Notes: generated by a model from the letters alone, not told the origin. A stretch of DNA of 62,148 nt from Bacillota bacterium (GCA_029553165.1 JAKPCT010000059.1:1-62148); one strand, 5' to 3'. Positions 51,119-61,805 are shown, numbered from the stretch's first letter. Numbers and translations are program-made.

Positions 51119-51617
51119 CTTCTGATCCCCGCTATAATAAATATTTCAAAAAGCTTGTCCTAAAACCAATAATAAGCCGTGTTTTTTGGCGATTCAAGTC
51201 TTGTCAGAATGTGCAGCTTTAATTTTTTCATCCTGTCTGCCAGACCTGACGTTTTATGAGCTTCAAATATTATAATTGAACTTGCAAATATCAAGGGCTT
51301 TTTTTACCGCTTTTGCCAATTCTACTAGGCGGTACTTCTTTTTTCAAAGTTTAGTTTTGTTTATTACAGGAATGCTCCTTTTATTAAATTTATTTGTTTA
51401 TCAAGCAACATTGTAAAGAGGTTGCATTGCTGCTAAATCTATAAACTAACTTAAACTTCACTTTTATCCTTTTCAACCTTATCTTAAGCTCTATCAAAAA
51501 TTCACCCAAATTCCAAAAGATTCCTGCTTTTGCTAATCAAAAACCCGGAAGCTAACCGGGTTAATGAATTACAGGCGAATAAAAAAACTTCGTTGCCAAT
51601 ACATGTCTGGCAAAAGA
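51119..51617. other. 500-base AT-rich stretch without a gene
   Basis: No frame with a ribosome site was found on either strand. It includes the hairpin terminator at 51536-51562 downstream of the DUF805 gene. No repeat, tRNA or known RNA motif is visible. Confidence 0.6.
51536..51562 (-). terminator. Intrinsic terminator downstream of the DUF805 gene
   Basis: AACCCGG and CCGGGTT form a seven-pair stem around seven bases, followed by TTTTGAT on the minus strand. Confidence 0.75.
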
Positions 51618-51977
51618 TTATTGTAATTTAATTAATGGATCATCTCCATATAAATTTTTACCATCCGTTCCTTTTTTGATTAATAATAGAAAATAAAAAT
51701 AGATATTAATTATTGGTACTATCAACAGTATTATATTATTTCCAGGCATCTCAATATCATGAAATCTTTTTACTGTTATGGATATATACTTAACAATTGA
51801 AATAACAAATACTAATAATACTAAAAACTTTTGAATTAACAATCCTTTATATAATTCCGTTATTAAATTCAATAATAATACCATAAAAATTGAATAAATT
51901 AAAAATTTAGCTCTATTAATTCTGCCCTTTGTTGCAAAAAATTTACCCATTTTTTCAAAAATATTCTTCATTTTCAT
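51618..51977 (-). CDS. DUF805 membrane protein
   Basis: 119 residues with the family signatures GRINRAKFLIYSI (about 18-30), VKRFHDIEMPG (about 69-79) and GKNLYGDDPL near the C-terminus, and three to four hydrophobic helices. It begins six bases after the RHS C-terminal frame in the same direction. That position is normally held by an immunity gene, so a role protecting against the RHS tip is possible, but DUF805 proteins also occur alone and in phage genomes. AGAGGG-type ribosome site precedes ATG. Confidence 0.88.
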   Translation of the reverse strand: MKMKNIFEKMGKFFATKGRINRAKFLIYSIFMVLLLNLITELYKGLLIQKFLVLLVFVISIVKYISITVKRFHDIEMPGNNIILLIVPIINIYFYFLLLIKKGTDGKNLYGDDPLIKLQ

Positions 51978-51983
51978 TCCCTC

Positions 51984-54900
51984 TTATTTATTTCGCTCTG
52001 AAATCTCATCGGGACGGTTATCTTCGTACTCTGCGCCATCTGAAACCCAAAATTTAAGAGCTTTATTTATTCGTTCAATCTCAATTTTATCATATTCAGT
52101 ATTAACTTTTATTTCATGCTCTAATCTTTCTTTTTCAGTTTTTAATTTATGGTATTCCTCAAGCTCTTTCTTAGTTAATACTTTCTTATTTTCTAGTATT
52201 CTAAGTCTTGCTTTAACTTTATCTAAATTTGCATTAGCTTCGACTAAAAAAGCTTTTCTTTGTTCAAAAATAACAACATATGGGTCAACCTTCTCATCCA
52301 CTAATGCCCCTATTTTACCTAAAAAATCGATGGTTTTTGAAGGAATAAAACCTCCAAAGGAAATTATTAATTTATAACCTGTTATCTCATCTTCTTTTGT
52401 ACAATATTTAGTTTGATTGAATGTAGATGAACCGACAGGTTTATATCCATCTGGGTCTATAAAATTTATTGGATTATTATTACAATAAGCAAACCAATTT
52501 CTCCCATCCTTAATCGGATCCTGACTTATAAACATCCCCACTACCGGGTCATAGAACCGGGCACCAAAATACTTCAACCCGATGCCTTCATCTTCCCGCT
52601 TGCCGGTATAATCATACTGACCATTTAATCCCGGAACTTTAAGCCTGATACCGTCAAACTTTACAGTCATCCCCGGAGCATTCTTTTGCGACAGGCGAAT
52701 CTCCATCGAAGCTGCGTCTGCCGGTGAGTGTGACTTGAGAGTAAACTGTTTCCAACCTGAGCCGGAATGACCCAGCGCTCCGGTATCATCAATTTTAATT
52801 ATATTACCATAAGTATCATAATAAACCAACTCAGCATGAGCTTTCGTAGCTTCAGCACCATCTGAATAGTAATATCCGGTTAGCTCATAGTCGGTATTCG
52901 GTGATGCATAAAGATCACTTAATACCCAAGCAGCATTTGACCCATTATTATCAGAAGTTATCTTTAAAGCAGCACTGTTATTTAAACCTCCTGAACTTTC
53001 ATAAACACAACTACTGTTTCCATCGCTTACTTTTTGCCACTTATCTACTACTTTATTGGCTACAGGAGTTAAACTTCCACCCAATATCCTCTGACGGCTT
53101 ATATTTATTATTTGCATTAACAAACTTGCTTGTACATTGATTATTTCCATATCACCGTTGATAATACCATCATCATACTCATTAACACTCTCCAGGTTAC
53201 CCCAGGCATCATACTTACACAATCCAACCAACCTTCCATCTGGCCGGTCATTGCTCTGGTGGAACCAAGGTGATCACGGTGGTAAAAGATCTTCTTGCCG
53301 CCTTTTTCTTCAGCAATCGAACGGTCGCCGGCATAGATGTAATATGTTGACTCCCCGGTAGCCGGATCATATTCCATTAATGGGTTGGCGCCGCTATAAA
53401 TGGTATAGTTTGTCTTGCCGTTAACCTCCTTCTTAACCCGCATTCCGGCAGGATCGTAACTGTTTTTGATCTGTGGTATTCCATCTTTATTTACCTGAAG
53501 CAGACGTGATTCGCCATCGTAATGATAACTCCAGGCAACTCCATCTTGATATTTATTTGTCCGTGCTCCGGCAGCATCATTTTGATAAGTGGTATTTCCT
53601 TTGCTCCACAGGCGGTTAGCTAAATCATAACCTAACATTTCCATCTCTTGCAATTGCCCATTAGTATATATCTCTTGTCTAGTCCGGTTACCGGCACCAT
53701 CGTAATACCAAGCTGTCCCTCTACCCCATGGAGTTACTCGGACATCTACCTTAGGTACATTTCCGGACCAAATTAGCCTGTTTAAACCATCATATTCGTA
53801 ATAGTCGCCATTCATGCGGGTAATGTTACCGGAATTGTCATAAGTATAACTTAGGGTCAGCAATTCAGCTATACTGTTATTCTGGTTAATTTTGTTAACC
53901 CCAATCTTAACAATTCTTTCATTAACATCATAACTGTACTGATTTCGCATCCCATTAGCCAGTTGCATCTCCAGTAACTTATTGTTCACATCATACTGAC
54001 ACCCATTAACATATCCCGGTATTTGCTGCAAACGGTCTAACTCATCATACCGATACCTGACCGGTTCAGCCTTACCTGGATACCTAAGCTCCGTCATCCG
54101 GCCAAAAGCATCATACTGATAACCAAACTCAAAACGCTTACCATCGAGCATCGCGATTAACTTGGTTACCCGATTGCGTTGATCATACTCATATGTATAT
54201 GAATCCATTCCCCAGGTTTGACTGATTAAGTTATCATTATTATCATAATTGTTACTGATAACTCTTCCATCGGGCTCAACAACCTGCTTCAACCGGTAAC
54301 CGGCAAAAAACTCATAGTCCATCCTCTTAAAACCATTTGCTCCGGTTTTCCCGATCAAGTTGCCAACCTCATCATATTCATAGCTCTCGGGCGCCATGGG
54401 GTTTGATCCATCCTGAGGATAGTCGACCCGTTGCAGTCTTCCCAGGTTGTCATACATATATCGGGTCTTAGCGCCACGCGGATTGGTGACTTCAACCAGA
54501 TTTGAAGCGGTATCATAGATATAACTGGTTTCGTAAGTAGTATACTCATCAGGGAATTCTTTCACCTTCACCAATCTGTCAAGGAGATCATGTTCCTGGA
54601 TCTTCTTATTGCCGTTCGGGTCAATGGTGGTTAAAGTCCGGTCATCCCACTGATAATTAGTCGTGGCCCCATTAGGAAGCACCATCTTTGTCATCCGGTC
54701 GAGGGCATCATAACTGTAATCGATCGCTTGTCCCAGATTATTGATCTCTCGGATAACCCGCCCATTACTGTCATAAACATATTCCTTGATCTTAACTAAA
54801 CTACCATTAAGCCTGCGTTGAATCAGTTGCGGCTTCCCCAATAAAGGATGATAGGTAATAACACCCTCCTGCCATCCTTCAGTATCATTACCATAATGTA

Positions 54901-56424
54901 TGGTTACTGTATTTTTAGCGTCATTGTAAGTGATCTGCCGGGTTATGGCTAACTTTGGATCGTCATTTAAAAACGATTCTTTAGTCAACCTTCCTACTTC
55001 ATCATAACGATACCTATAAATATTCATTTTTGAATCAAATGCTTTAGTTTTACGGACCAAATCAAAGTCATAGGAATAAACAGCAATTACCGTCCCATCC
55101 GGCTTATAGACTCCGGTTAAAAAATTATAGTTATAATTAAAGCAAAGCTTATTTCCTTTGGCATCAGTCTTTGATGTTATATTATTGTAACTGTCATAGG
55201 TATAGCTGGTTTCTAAATATTTACCATTATATAACTCCAGTTCCTTAACAACATTCCCTCTGGAGTCATACTGATACTCCGTCCTTTTAGTTTGAGTTGT
55301 ATTATGGACGGGATCTTTGATTGTCGTAGTTACTACTTGAGGTAAATTCCGTTTGTCGCCAACAGTAGTATAAGTAGTCGATACAACCGTCCCATAGGGT
55401 TCTTTGACCATCGTACGGTTTCCCCAAATGTCGTAGGCATATTCATAAGTTGCCCCTGATCCTAAAGAGCCGTTCGCTCTAGTGTAATAGGTGGTTTCGG
55501 TCTGTGGAAAATAACGATAAGGTCTGTGGACTTCAGACTTAAATTCATAATATGTTTTATCGACCTGTTTTAATAATCTTCGCGAGAGATCATAATGAAG
55601 CTCTTTTTTGGTATTGCCATAATCAGTAAACTCATAACGTTTTATGCTTATCCCGTCATTTACTTCAATCGGTTTTGTTGGACCTTCATTCCGATTGCGA
55701 ATGTACTTTACTACCCGATATGGCGATGTTGCTCCTGGCAAATAAATGCGTTGCTCAGTAATCCTGTTGCCAAAGTAGATCGAAGGAGTATAACTATATT
55801 CTGTCCTTGACCCATTATGACGCCAGATTATAAACTCTCTCTCTTTAGGCTCATACCCAATTGCCCGCCCTTTTGCATCAATAAAATGACCCTTATTATC
55901 AATTGACAAAATCGTTTTTCTGTCATTCAATACAACGCTGCTTAATCTCCGATATTTATTATCATAGTTGAAAACCAATTTGTATCCTGAAGAACTCTCC
56001 AAAGTCTTGATTCTTTGACCTTTTTCTGAACCATACTGAAAATTTTCAAAGGTATAGCTGATCGTATTACCCTTAGCGTCTGTCCATGAGTATTTTGTTA
56101 ACACTGACCCATCACTAAAGACAACTTTTACTATCTCCCTGTATCTAAAATAAACCGTATATTTAGCTGCTCCTTCTCTAAATTCTTTCGTATAACTGGA
56201 TGAAGATGGACTTGTTGGTGTAATTGAATAAGATTGACCACCAGGCAAATACATCTTTGAATCCCGTATATTTGGAATATCCCAATACCATCCTCCGCAA
56301 ATGTAAAACGGTCAAAACCGCTGAGTTCAAACTGCCTTGCAAAAACCGATGCAGTCACCAGCATCGAAACTACGAAACCTAATCCCAGTAATAATCCTAA
56401 CAAACGCTTCTTACCAAACACCAA
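51984..56424 (-). pseudogene. Large secreted RHS/YD-repeat gene broken by two frameshifts
   Basis: Three frames together make one RHS protein of about 1470 codons. The N-terminal frame (56424 down to about 56300, TTG or GTG start) is a signal peptide, KKRLLGLLLGLGFVVSMLV. The homologous reading then continues 1 base back as WDIPNIRDSKMYLPGGQSY. The middle frame (to about 53240) holds many YD repeats and FYHRDHLGSTRAMTG; it shifts again by -1 into LVGLCKYDAWGNLES. The last frame contains a carbohydrate-binding-like insert, the core (GLKYFGARFYDP, FISQDPIKDGRNWFAYCNN) and a C-terminal tip with a long Glu/Lys-rich coiled coil. Both shifts are the size of single-base deletions. Confidence 0.88.
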
Positions 56425-56550
56425 CCATCGCCCCTTTTAATTTTATCTTTTAAATTTTTACAATCAAAGATAAATATACCTAATATTCGTAATCATTCTG
56501 TATCTTCCTTTTTATGGGTTTTATTTTCATAAAATTTTTACATTAACAAA

Positions 56551-56585
56551 GGGGCAGTTACTATTGATTAGCAACTGCCCCTTGC
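56551..56585 (-). terminator. Intrinsic terminator of htpG
   Basis: AAGGGGCAGTT pairs perfectly over 11 bases with AACTGCCCCTT around 13 bases; on the minus strand it is followed by TGTTAAT after TT. Confidence 0.8.
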
Positions 56586-56601
56586 TTTGACACTTAGCAC
56601 T

Positions 56602-58545
56602 TCACCCCACAGCCTGGACCATCAGGTTCGCTACTTTATTGGAGAAATCGAGCGGATCTTCAACACTGAGTCCCTCAATTAGTAACGCTTGCCCGTATAA
56701 CAGATCAACATAATCGCCAAACTTCTCACTTCCGGCCTGATGCAGGTTTTGTAAGGTCTTAAAGATCGGGTGATTCGGATTGATCTCCAGGATACGGGCC
56801 GCCTTCAAGACCGTCTGGTCCAGCTCCGCCAGGATCTGCTCCATCTGCAGACTGATCCCGTCTTCACCACTAACCAGGCAGACAGCACTCGATTTCAAGC
56901 GGTTACTCAGTTTTACTTCAACAACTTTATTACCCAACCGGTCCTTGATCGCTTTAAGTAATGGCTCATTTTCCTTGCGCAACTCTTCAGTGGCTTTCTT
57001 AGCTTCCTGATCCTGATCGCTGTTTAGATTCAAATCACCACGACTGATCGACTTAAAGTGCTTTCCTTGATACTCATGTAAGCTTTCAATCGCAAACTCA
57101 TCGACCCGATCAAAGAAATACAATACTTCATAACCTTTTTCACGTAAAACTTCCATCTGTGGCAACCGCTCAACCGCATTCTTATCTTTGGCAGCCGCAT
57201 AATAGATCTCGGTTTGGCCCTCCGGCATCCGTTTAATGTATTCATCCAAAGTGACTAAACCTTCACCCTTGGACGAAGGAAAGAGCAGTAAGTTTTGTAG
57301 TTTTTCTTTGGCTTGAACATTGAGATACAGTCCGCTCTTGATCGCTTTGCCAAACTCATTCCAGAACTTTTCGTATTTAGCCCGATCATTGTTAAGCAGA
57401 TTCTCTAAATTCTTTAAGACACTCTTCTCCAAGTTTTTGCCGATCAACTTTAACTGCTTATCCTGTTGTAAGATCTCCCGTGAAATATTCAGCGAGAAGT
57501 CAGATGAATCAACGATACCCCTGACGAACTTCAAATACTCCGGCAGCAAGTCCTGACAGTTATCCATAATAAACACATTACGGCAGTATAACTTGATTCC
57601 TTGCTGATATTCCCTGGTATAGAAATCAAACGGCGCATGCCCCGGGATGAAGAGTAACGCAGTGTACTCAACCACACCTTCAACCTTGGTATGCATGATC
57701 TCCAACGGTTCAGTCCAGTCATAAAAGACACTCTTGTAAAACTCTTGATACTCTTCAGCCGTAATCTCCGATTTATTCTTCGTCCATAATGGAGTCATCG
57801 AGTTTAAAACCCGGGTTTCGATTGTTTGGGCCGGTGTTGCCCCCTCGATCTCCTTACCGTTCTCATCGACCGGTTTGACTTCTTTGGGGAAATTCAGCTT
57901 AATCGGGTAACGGATATAGTTTGAATATTTTTTAACCAGATTTTGCAGGGTATAGCGATTTAAGAAATTTTCTTCGGGTTTTTCGGCATTACGGTATTCT
58001 TCATTGAGTTTTAAAATAATTGTTGTCCCCCGGCCACTCCGTTCCGTCTCTTCGATCGAGTACGTCCCATCACCGGTCGACTCCCATTTAACCGCTTTAT
58101 CAACGCCGGCTGCCCGGGTAATCAAAGTCACTTGATCGGCAACCATAAAGGCGGAGTAGAAACCAACCCCAAACTGTCCAATCAACTCGGCGACACTTTG
58201 TTTTTCAGCAGCCTGAGTCTGCATCTTCTCAAGGAATGCTTTTGTCCCCGACTTCGCGATTGTCCCGATGTTCTCTACCACTTCATCATAGGTCATTCCG
58301 ATCCCGTTATCAGAGATTGTTAAAGTATGGTTGGTCTCATCGACTTCTAAGAATATTTGAAACTCACTGTCGCCTTCAAGCAGCTCAACGTTGGTCAATG
58401 ACTGAAATCTGATCTTATCAATTGCATCCGACGCATTGGAGATCAACTCCCTTAAAAAGATCTCGCGGTTAGTATAGATCGAATGGACCATTAAATTTAA
58501 CAACTGCTTCGTCTCGGCTTGAAATTCCCGTACTTGTTTCTCCAT
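56602..58545 (-). CDS. htpG: Hsp90-type molecular chaperone HtpG
   Basis: ATP-dependent chaperone, 647 residues. The N-terminal ATPase shows NLMVHSIYTNREIFLRELISNASDA-type sequence (about 17-41, with the catalytic Glu and the Asn-Ala-Ser ATP-binding residues), DNGIGMT near 80 and IGQFGVGFYSAFMVAD near 120. The middle domain has RYTLQNLVKKYSNYIRYPI and the client loop; the C-terminal dimer domain ends in SNKVANLMVQAVG. The translated start has GGAGGGG upstream. A gene-free stretch and the terminator mark its end. It stands between the RHS gene and the HEAT-repeat gene. Confidence 0.97.
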   Translation of the reverse strand: MEKQVREFQAETKQLLNLMVHSIYTNREIFLRELISNASDAIDKIRFQSLTNVELLEGDSEFQIFLEVDETNHTLTISDNGIGMTYDEVVENIGTIAKSGTKAFLEKMQTQAAEKQSVAELIGQFGVGFYSAFMVADQVTLITRAAGVDKAVKWESTGDGTYSIEETERSGRGTTIILKLNEEYRNAEKPEENFLNRYTLQNLVKKYSNYIRYPIKLNFPKEVKPVDENGKEIEGATPAQTIETRVLNSMTPLWTKNKSEITAEEYQEFYKSVFYDWTEPLEIMHTKVEGVVEYTALLFIPGHAPFDFYTREYQQGIKLYCRNVFIMDNCQDLLPEYLKFVRGIVDSSDFSLNISREILQQDKQLKLIGKNLEKSVLKNLENLLNNDRAKYEKFWNEFGKAIKSGLYLNVQAKEKLQNLLLFPSSKGEGLVTLDEYIKRMPEGQTEIYYAAAKDKNAVERLPQMEVLREKGYEVLYFFDRVDEFAIESLHEYQGKHFKSISRGDLNLNSDQDQEAKKATEELRKENEPLLKAIKDRLGNKVVEVKLSNRLKSSAVCLVSGEDGISLQMEQILAELDQTVLKAARILEINPNHPIFKTLQNLHQAGSEKFGDYVDLLYGQALLIEGLSVEDPLDFSNKVANLMVQAVG

Positions 58546-58619
58546 CTAATCCCCTCCAAATAATCTTAGAATCTTTATTATCAAAAAATATTTTAATCAT
58601 CGCCCTAATTTTGTCAAGG

Positions 58620-59867
58620 CTATTTATCAATAAAACCCAATAATCTCTTGCCTACCTCAATCGGCCTTCCTTCCACTGCCCGCGGATCATCATTTAGCTC
58701 AAGCTCCCACATACAATGCGCCGCATAAGCATCCTCCGGTGTCTTAAAGTTCTCTGCCTCGCCAAACAGACTAAACGTCACCGAACCGGTCATTCCAACA
58801 CCAACCTCATCTGCTTGATCATTCCGGTCAACATAACGGTAACGAAACAGATACAACATCCTGACATCGCCGGTCGGCGGCCAAAACAGCTCTCGCTTAT
58901 CCCAAAGTTCGATCTGATCCGGTGGCGCCCCATATTCGTTAGGGTGCATCAGCCACGAAACCATCTTACATAGCGCTTGATACTCCGGTTTCCGCGCTTT
59001 TAACGGAATCTCATCCTCCAATCCTAATTCCGCTAAATAGTCAAATACCCGCTCAGATACTGCCGGATTTAAGGACAGCTCCAGCAAATCCTGGCGTACA
59101 CTCGTTTCTCCCAAACTATACAATGAGTATAGTGCTTCCAACCGTACCATCGGATCCGGATGGTCTTTGGCCAGATTCAGCACCTTGATACTCTCTGCTC
59201 CGGGTAGATAACATAATGCCGCGCAAGCCGTAACCGCATAACTATACAGTTCGGATTGCCGCTCCTCAATCCACGTCCTCAATAATGGTATACAATTTGG
59301 ATAAGGATAAACCTGCAGTCGCCCCAGACGCATAAAGCGATTGGCAAAATCAATCAGCGCCACTGCTTTAAAATCATTATTACTAAGGATACTCTCCAAT
59401 GCCGGAAATAATAGCTCAACTCCAGCGACATCATCGGCAATCGAATCCAAAATCACCGCTACCATATAGTCAGCTGGCCAATTGGGATTGGTAAGTTCGG
59501 TGACGATCTTTTGTAATCCTTCCGGGGTACCTATTAACGCCAGAATCTTTAAACAAAAAGCCTTTTCATCCTGGTCCAACCGGGGATATAAGTTCAACAG
59601 CGGCTCAGTCCCCTTATTTCTAAAAACTTGAATCGCTTCCGGGTCCTCCGTATTTTGAATCAGCGCAAAAATTGTATACCAACGATGGGTCCAGGGATTA
59701 GGTTTGGGTGGCATCTCGCGGTATAAGGCTTCAAGGACCAACCAGGCATCACGCTTACCAATTGCTCCAACTTCGGCCAGGACCTCTTCCGCTTGATCGT
59801 AAAGCTCCTCTTCTTCACTGAAAATCCCATCAAGATATCTTTGAACAGGAGTTTTCAAACAGATCAC
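58620..59867 (-). CDS. HEAT-repeat protein
   Basis: 415 residues, mostly helical repeats of about 35 residues (for example LYSYAVTACAALCYLP and PDPMVRLEALYSLYSLGE), typical of HEAT or PBS-lyase-type scaffolds. The last third (from about residue 290) is a different, acidic beta-rich domain with DKRELFWPPTGDVRMLYLFRYRY. No catalytic motif was seen. It is transcribed divergently from rubrerythrin. The start is uncertain: GTG 59867 is close to AAGGAT, and TTG a few codons later is an alternative. Function unknown. Confidence 0.8.
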   Translation of the reverse strand: MICLKTPVQRYLDGIFSEEEELYDQAEEVLAEVGAIGKRDAWLVLEALYREMPPKPNPWTHRWYTIFALIQNTEDPEAIQVFRNKGTEPLLNLYPRLDQDEKAFCLKILALIGTPEGLQKIVTELTNPNWPADYMVAVILDSIADDVAGVELLFPALESILSNNDFKAVALIDFANRFMRLGRLQVYPYPNCIPLLRTWIEERQSELYSYAVTACAALCYLPGAESIKVLNLAKDHPDPMVRLEALYSLYSLGETSVRQDLLELSLNPAVSERVFDYLAELGLEDEIPLKARKPEYQALCKMVSWLMHPNEYGAPPDQIELWDKRELFWPPTGDVRMLYLFRYRYVDRNDQADEVGVGMTGSVTFSLFGEAENFKTPEDAYAAHCMWELELNDDPRAVEGRPIEVGKRLLGFIDK

Positions 59868-60051
59868 CTATCCTTAATTCTTTGTTGACATTATTAGTTA
59901 ACATTCTTTGTTAACTCCTCTTTAGTTATAGATTCCATAAGATGAATTTCAAATCCTTTTCCAATATAAAATCGGCCAAATTGATCTGCCTGAAAATAAC
60001 TTTATTTTGAAATAAATCGAAAAAAATTGATCCTTTGTTACATTATTATTT

Positions 60052-60079
60052 TTGTTTTTCCATCTGAATATGTTAAAAT
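60052..60079 (+). promoter_or_regulatory. Rubrerythrin promoter
   Basis: TTGTTT (60052-60057) and TAAAAT (60074-60079) are separated by 16 bases, about 45 bases before the start codon. Confidence 0.4.
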
Positions 60080-60123
60080 AATAGATATATTTTACCTTTA
60101 AATTAACAAAAGGAGGCGTATTG

Positions 60124-60717
60124 ATGAAAAGTTTGAAAGGGACCAAGACTGCTGAAAACCTTTTAAAAGCATTTGCCGGTGAATCACAGGCAAGAACCCG
60201 CTATACTTTTTATGCATCGATTGCAGACAAAGAAGGGTACAAGCAGATTAAAAACATCTTTATTGAGACGGCTGACAACGAAAAAGAGCATGCCAAACGC
60301 TTTTATAAACTTCTCCTTGAAGGATTTGACGGCCAACTGCCCGCAATGATTGATATCAACGCTTCATATCCGGTTGCTCAGGGAACTACTTTAGAAAATC
60401 TGAAAGCTGCCGCCGGTGGCGAAAATGAAGAATGGACCGAACTCTATCCAGCCTTTGCCAAAGTAGCAGAAGAAGAAGGATTCCCCGAAGTTGCGGCTGC
60501 TTTTAAAATGATTGCTACCGTTGAAGCAAAACATGAACTACGCTATAAAAAATTAGCCGATAATATCCAAAACAACAAAGTATTCTCAAAAGATAATATG
60601 ATTCAGTGGAAATGCGGTAACTGCGGTTATATTCATGAAGGTAATGATGCACCGCAAAAATGTCCGGCCTGCCTCCATCCACAAGCATTCTTTGAAGTGT
60701 TTGTTGAAACATATTAA
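60124..60717 (+). CDS. rbr: Rubrerythrin
   Basis: Reduces hydrogen peroxide with electrons from rubredoxin and protects anaerobes from oxygen. ATG 60124 has GGAGG seven bases upstream; 197 residues. The ferritin-like four-helix part carries [11 protein letters not shown] (about 17-27), [13 protein letters not shown] (about 49-61) and [12 protein letters not shown] (about 128-139), which supply the di-iron ligands. A C-terminal rubredoxin-like FeS4 domain has [10 protein letters not shown] and CPAC. A hairpin terminator follows. Divergent from the HEAT gene. Confidence 0.96.
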   Translation: MKSLKGTKTAENLLKAFAGESQARTRYTFYASIADKEGYKQIKNIFIETADNEKEHAKRFYKLLLEGFDGQLPAMIDINASYPVAQGTTLENLKAAAGGENEEWTELYPAFAKVAEEEGFPEVAAAFKMIATVEAKHELRYKKLADNIQNNKVFSKDNMIQWKCGNCGYIHEGNDAPQKCPACLHPQAFFEVFVETY

Positions 60718-60746
60718 TACATTCTGATAATTATGATTAAATTAAT

Positions 60747-60776
60747 ATACCCCATCCAAGCTATGGATGGGGTTAT
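60747..60776. terminator. Hairpin after rubrerythrin
   Basis: ATACCCCATCCA and TGGATGGGGTTAT form a near-perfect stem with a five-base loop. T content after the stem is low on both strands. Confidence 0.65.
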
Positions 60777-60809
60777 CTATCAAATCAATCAATAGACACG
60801 TAAGTAATC

Positions 60810-61007
60810 TTAAAACCGGGGATTGATATGTTTAATTATCTCACGATGATATTCCAATAAAGATAAATTAATCGCATTCTTCATAATCTCAATCATCTCT
60901 TCATTGGTAATCTCTTTAATTTCTTTATTAATACCATTCTGGGTTACATAACCTACAGCACGATCTACCGCCTGTCGAATTGCAATATCAAAATAAGTAA
61001 ATTGCAA
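60810..61007 (-). CDS. Small hypothetical protein, 65 residues
   Basis: TTG 61007 has a strong GGGGAGG seven bases upstream. The product starts FTYFDIAIRQAVDRAV and is helical and charged (KEIKEITNEEMIEIMKNAI), with no membrane segment. It is the last gene of the right-edge minus-strand run and may belong to the same module. Not recognised. Confidence 0.55.
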   Translation of the reverse strand: MQFTYFDIAIRQAVDRAVGYVTQNGINKEIKEITNEEMIEIMKNAINLSLLEYHREIIKHINPRF

Positions 61008-61037
61008 AGTTACACCTCCCCTAATTTTGTTGTGTTG

Positions 61038-61250
61038 CTACGATACCTTTTCCCTCGCTTTCGCTTCCGCAATCTCCTTGATGCTAACTGTCATTATATT
61101 GGGTTCGTATGGGAAAACTCTTCTTACACGTTTTTCCCAAAGTTCCAGTTGATTCTGTTTTTGATTTGGATTTTTTAAAGCAACGATTGATATATATTCG
61201 TCAATCAAAACAAAGAGTTGATTGATTTGGTATTGATTGAGATGAGCTAT
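61038..61250 (-). pseudogene. Short gene with lost start codon (right-edge module)
   Basis: An open frame reads AHLNQYQINQLFVLIDEYISI, continues through WEKRVRRVFPYEP and ends at 61038. No ATG, GTG or TTG stands at its natural beginning. At 61252-61248 the sequence TAATA overlaps the stop of the previous gene, where TAATG would be expected, so the start seems to have changed from ATG to ATA. Codon pattern and position support a former gene of 70 residues. Rare ATA initiation cannot be excluded. Confidence 0.4.
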
Positions 61251-61417
61251 TATAATCCCTTCTTTCTGTATCTTGATTCTTGTTTTTTCTCTAAAACCAC
61301 CTTTCGGACATGATGACCGGTTCTCTCGACAAAGTTTCCTTTACCGCCAGCATTGTACTCGGCTTCTGAATTTGCTTCCAATCCATCTTCATCGCCCTGC
61401 CGTAAACTTACTAGCAT
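61250..61417 (-). CDS. Small basic protein, 55 residues
   Basis: ATG 61417 opens a 55-codon frame overlapping the end of the next gene upstream by 29 bases in another frame. It reads MLVSLRQGDEDGLEANSEAE, then YNAGGKGNFVERTGHHVRKV and a Lys/Arg-rich tail, as seen in small phage-encoded proteins. The ribosome site is weak. No name can be given. Confidence 0.4.
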   Translation of the reverse strand: MLVSLRQGDEDGLEANSEAEYNAGGKGNFVERTGHHVRKVVLEKKQESRYRKKGL

Positions 61418-61568
61418 TTACCAATTGCATTAGACAATACCGGTCATCATGTATAGGGCCGAAATCCGTTTCCAAGCAATCGTCACCGACATAGATTTCT
61501 AAAAGACACCCTCGGCAATGGTCAACAATGATTTCCTTAGGCGGATCTAATCTTAATTCGCCGTTCAT
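61389..61568 (-). CDS. Small Cys-containing protein, 59 residues
   Basis: ATG 61568 has GGAGG six bases upstream. The product (MNGELRLDPPKEIIVDHC...) has HCRGCLLEIYVGDDC, a possible metal site of one His and three Cys, and a GPIHDDRYCLM segment. It resembles small zinc proteins of phages and integrated elements, but I recognise no family. It is part of the chain of overlapping genes downstream of the methyltransferase. Confidence 0.55.
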   Translation of the reverse strand: MNGELRLDPPKEIIVDHCRGCLLEIYVGDDCLETDFGPIHDDRYCLMQLVNASKFTAGR

Positions 61569-61675
61569 ACGTTCCTCCGAATAACACATTTAAAATCATC
61601 TCCTTTTCTTCATCTGGCAACATTGCATTGCTTTTTCGTTAGCATTCCAATCCCTCACTCTCCTCCGGCTCTAAC

Positions 61676-61783
61676 TTATCCATCTTTTCTAACTTCTGAT
61701 GTCCGCAGTATATGCACCACTCCGCTGTGTCCGCTGACGTGTATTGATTCCCGCCCGCAAGCGGGACATTTAAAACGGTTCAT
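61676..61783 (-). CDS. Very small zinc-ribbon-like protein, 35 residues
   Basis: ATG 61783 has AAAGGAG eight bases upstream. The product begins MNRFKCPACGRESIHVSGHS and has one CxxC pair plus His residues, as in half zinc ribbons. It begins 23 bases after the methyltransferase stop. It is too short to be sure of, but the ribosome site is good. See the 19-base duplication just upstream, which affects whether it was once fused to the methyltransferase. Confidence 0.45.
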   Translation of the reverse strand: MNRFKCPACGRESIHVSGHSGVVHILRTSEVRKDG

Positions 61784-61805
61784 GGCGTGGTCTCCTTTAA
61801 GTAGT

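Noticed and set aside
53137-53361. Plus-strand frame inside the RHS gene
   Set aside because: Antisense shadow of RHS coding sequence with no start signal.
46647-56440. CRISPR array or tRNA genes in the AT-rich island
   Set aside because: No regularly spaced repeats and no cloverleaf or CCA-type sequence were found; the repeats here are protein-level YD repeats.
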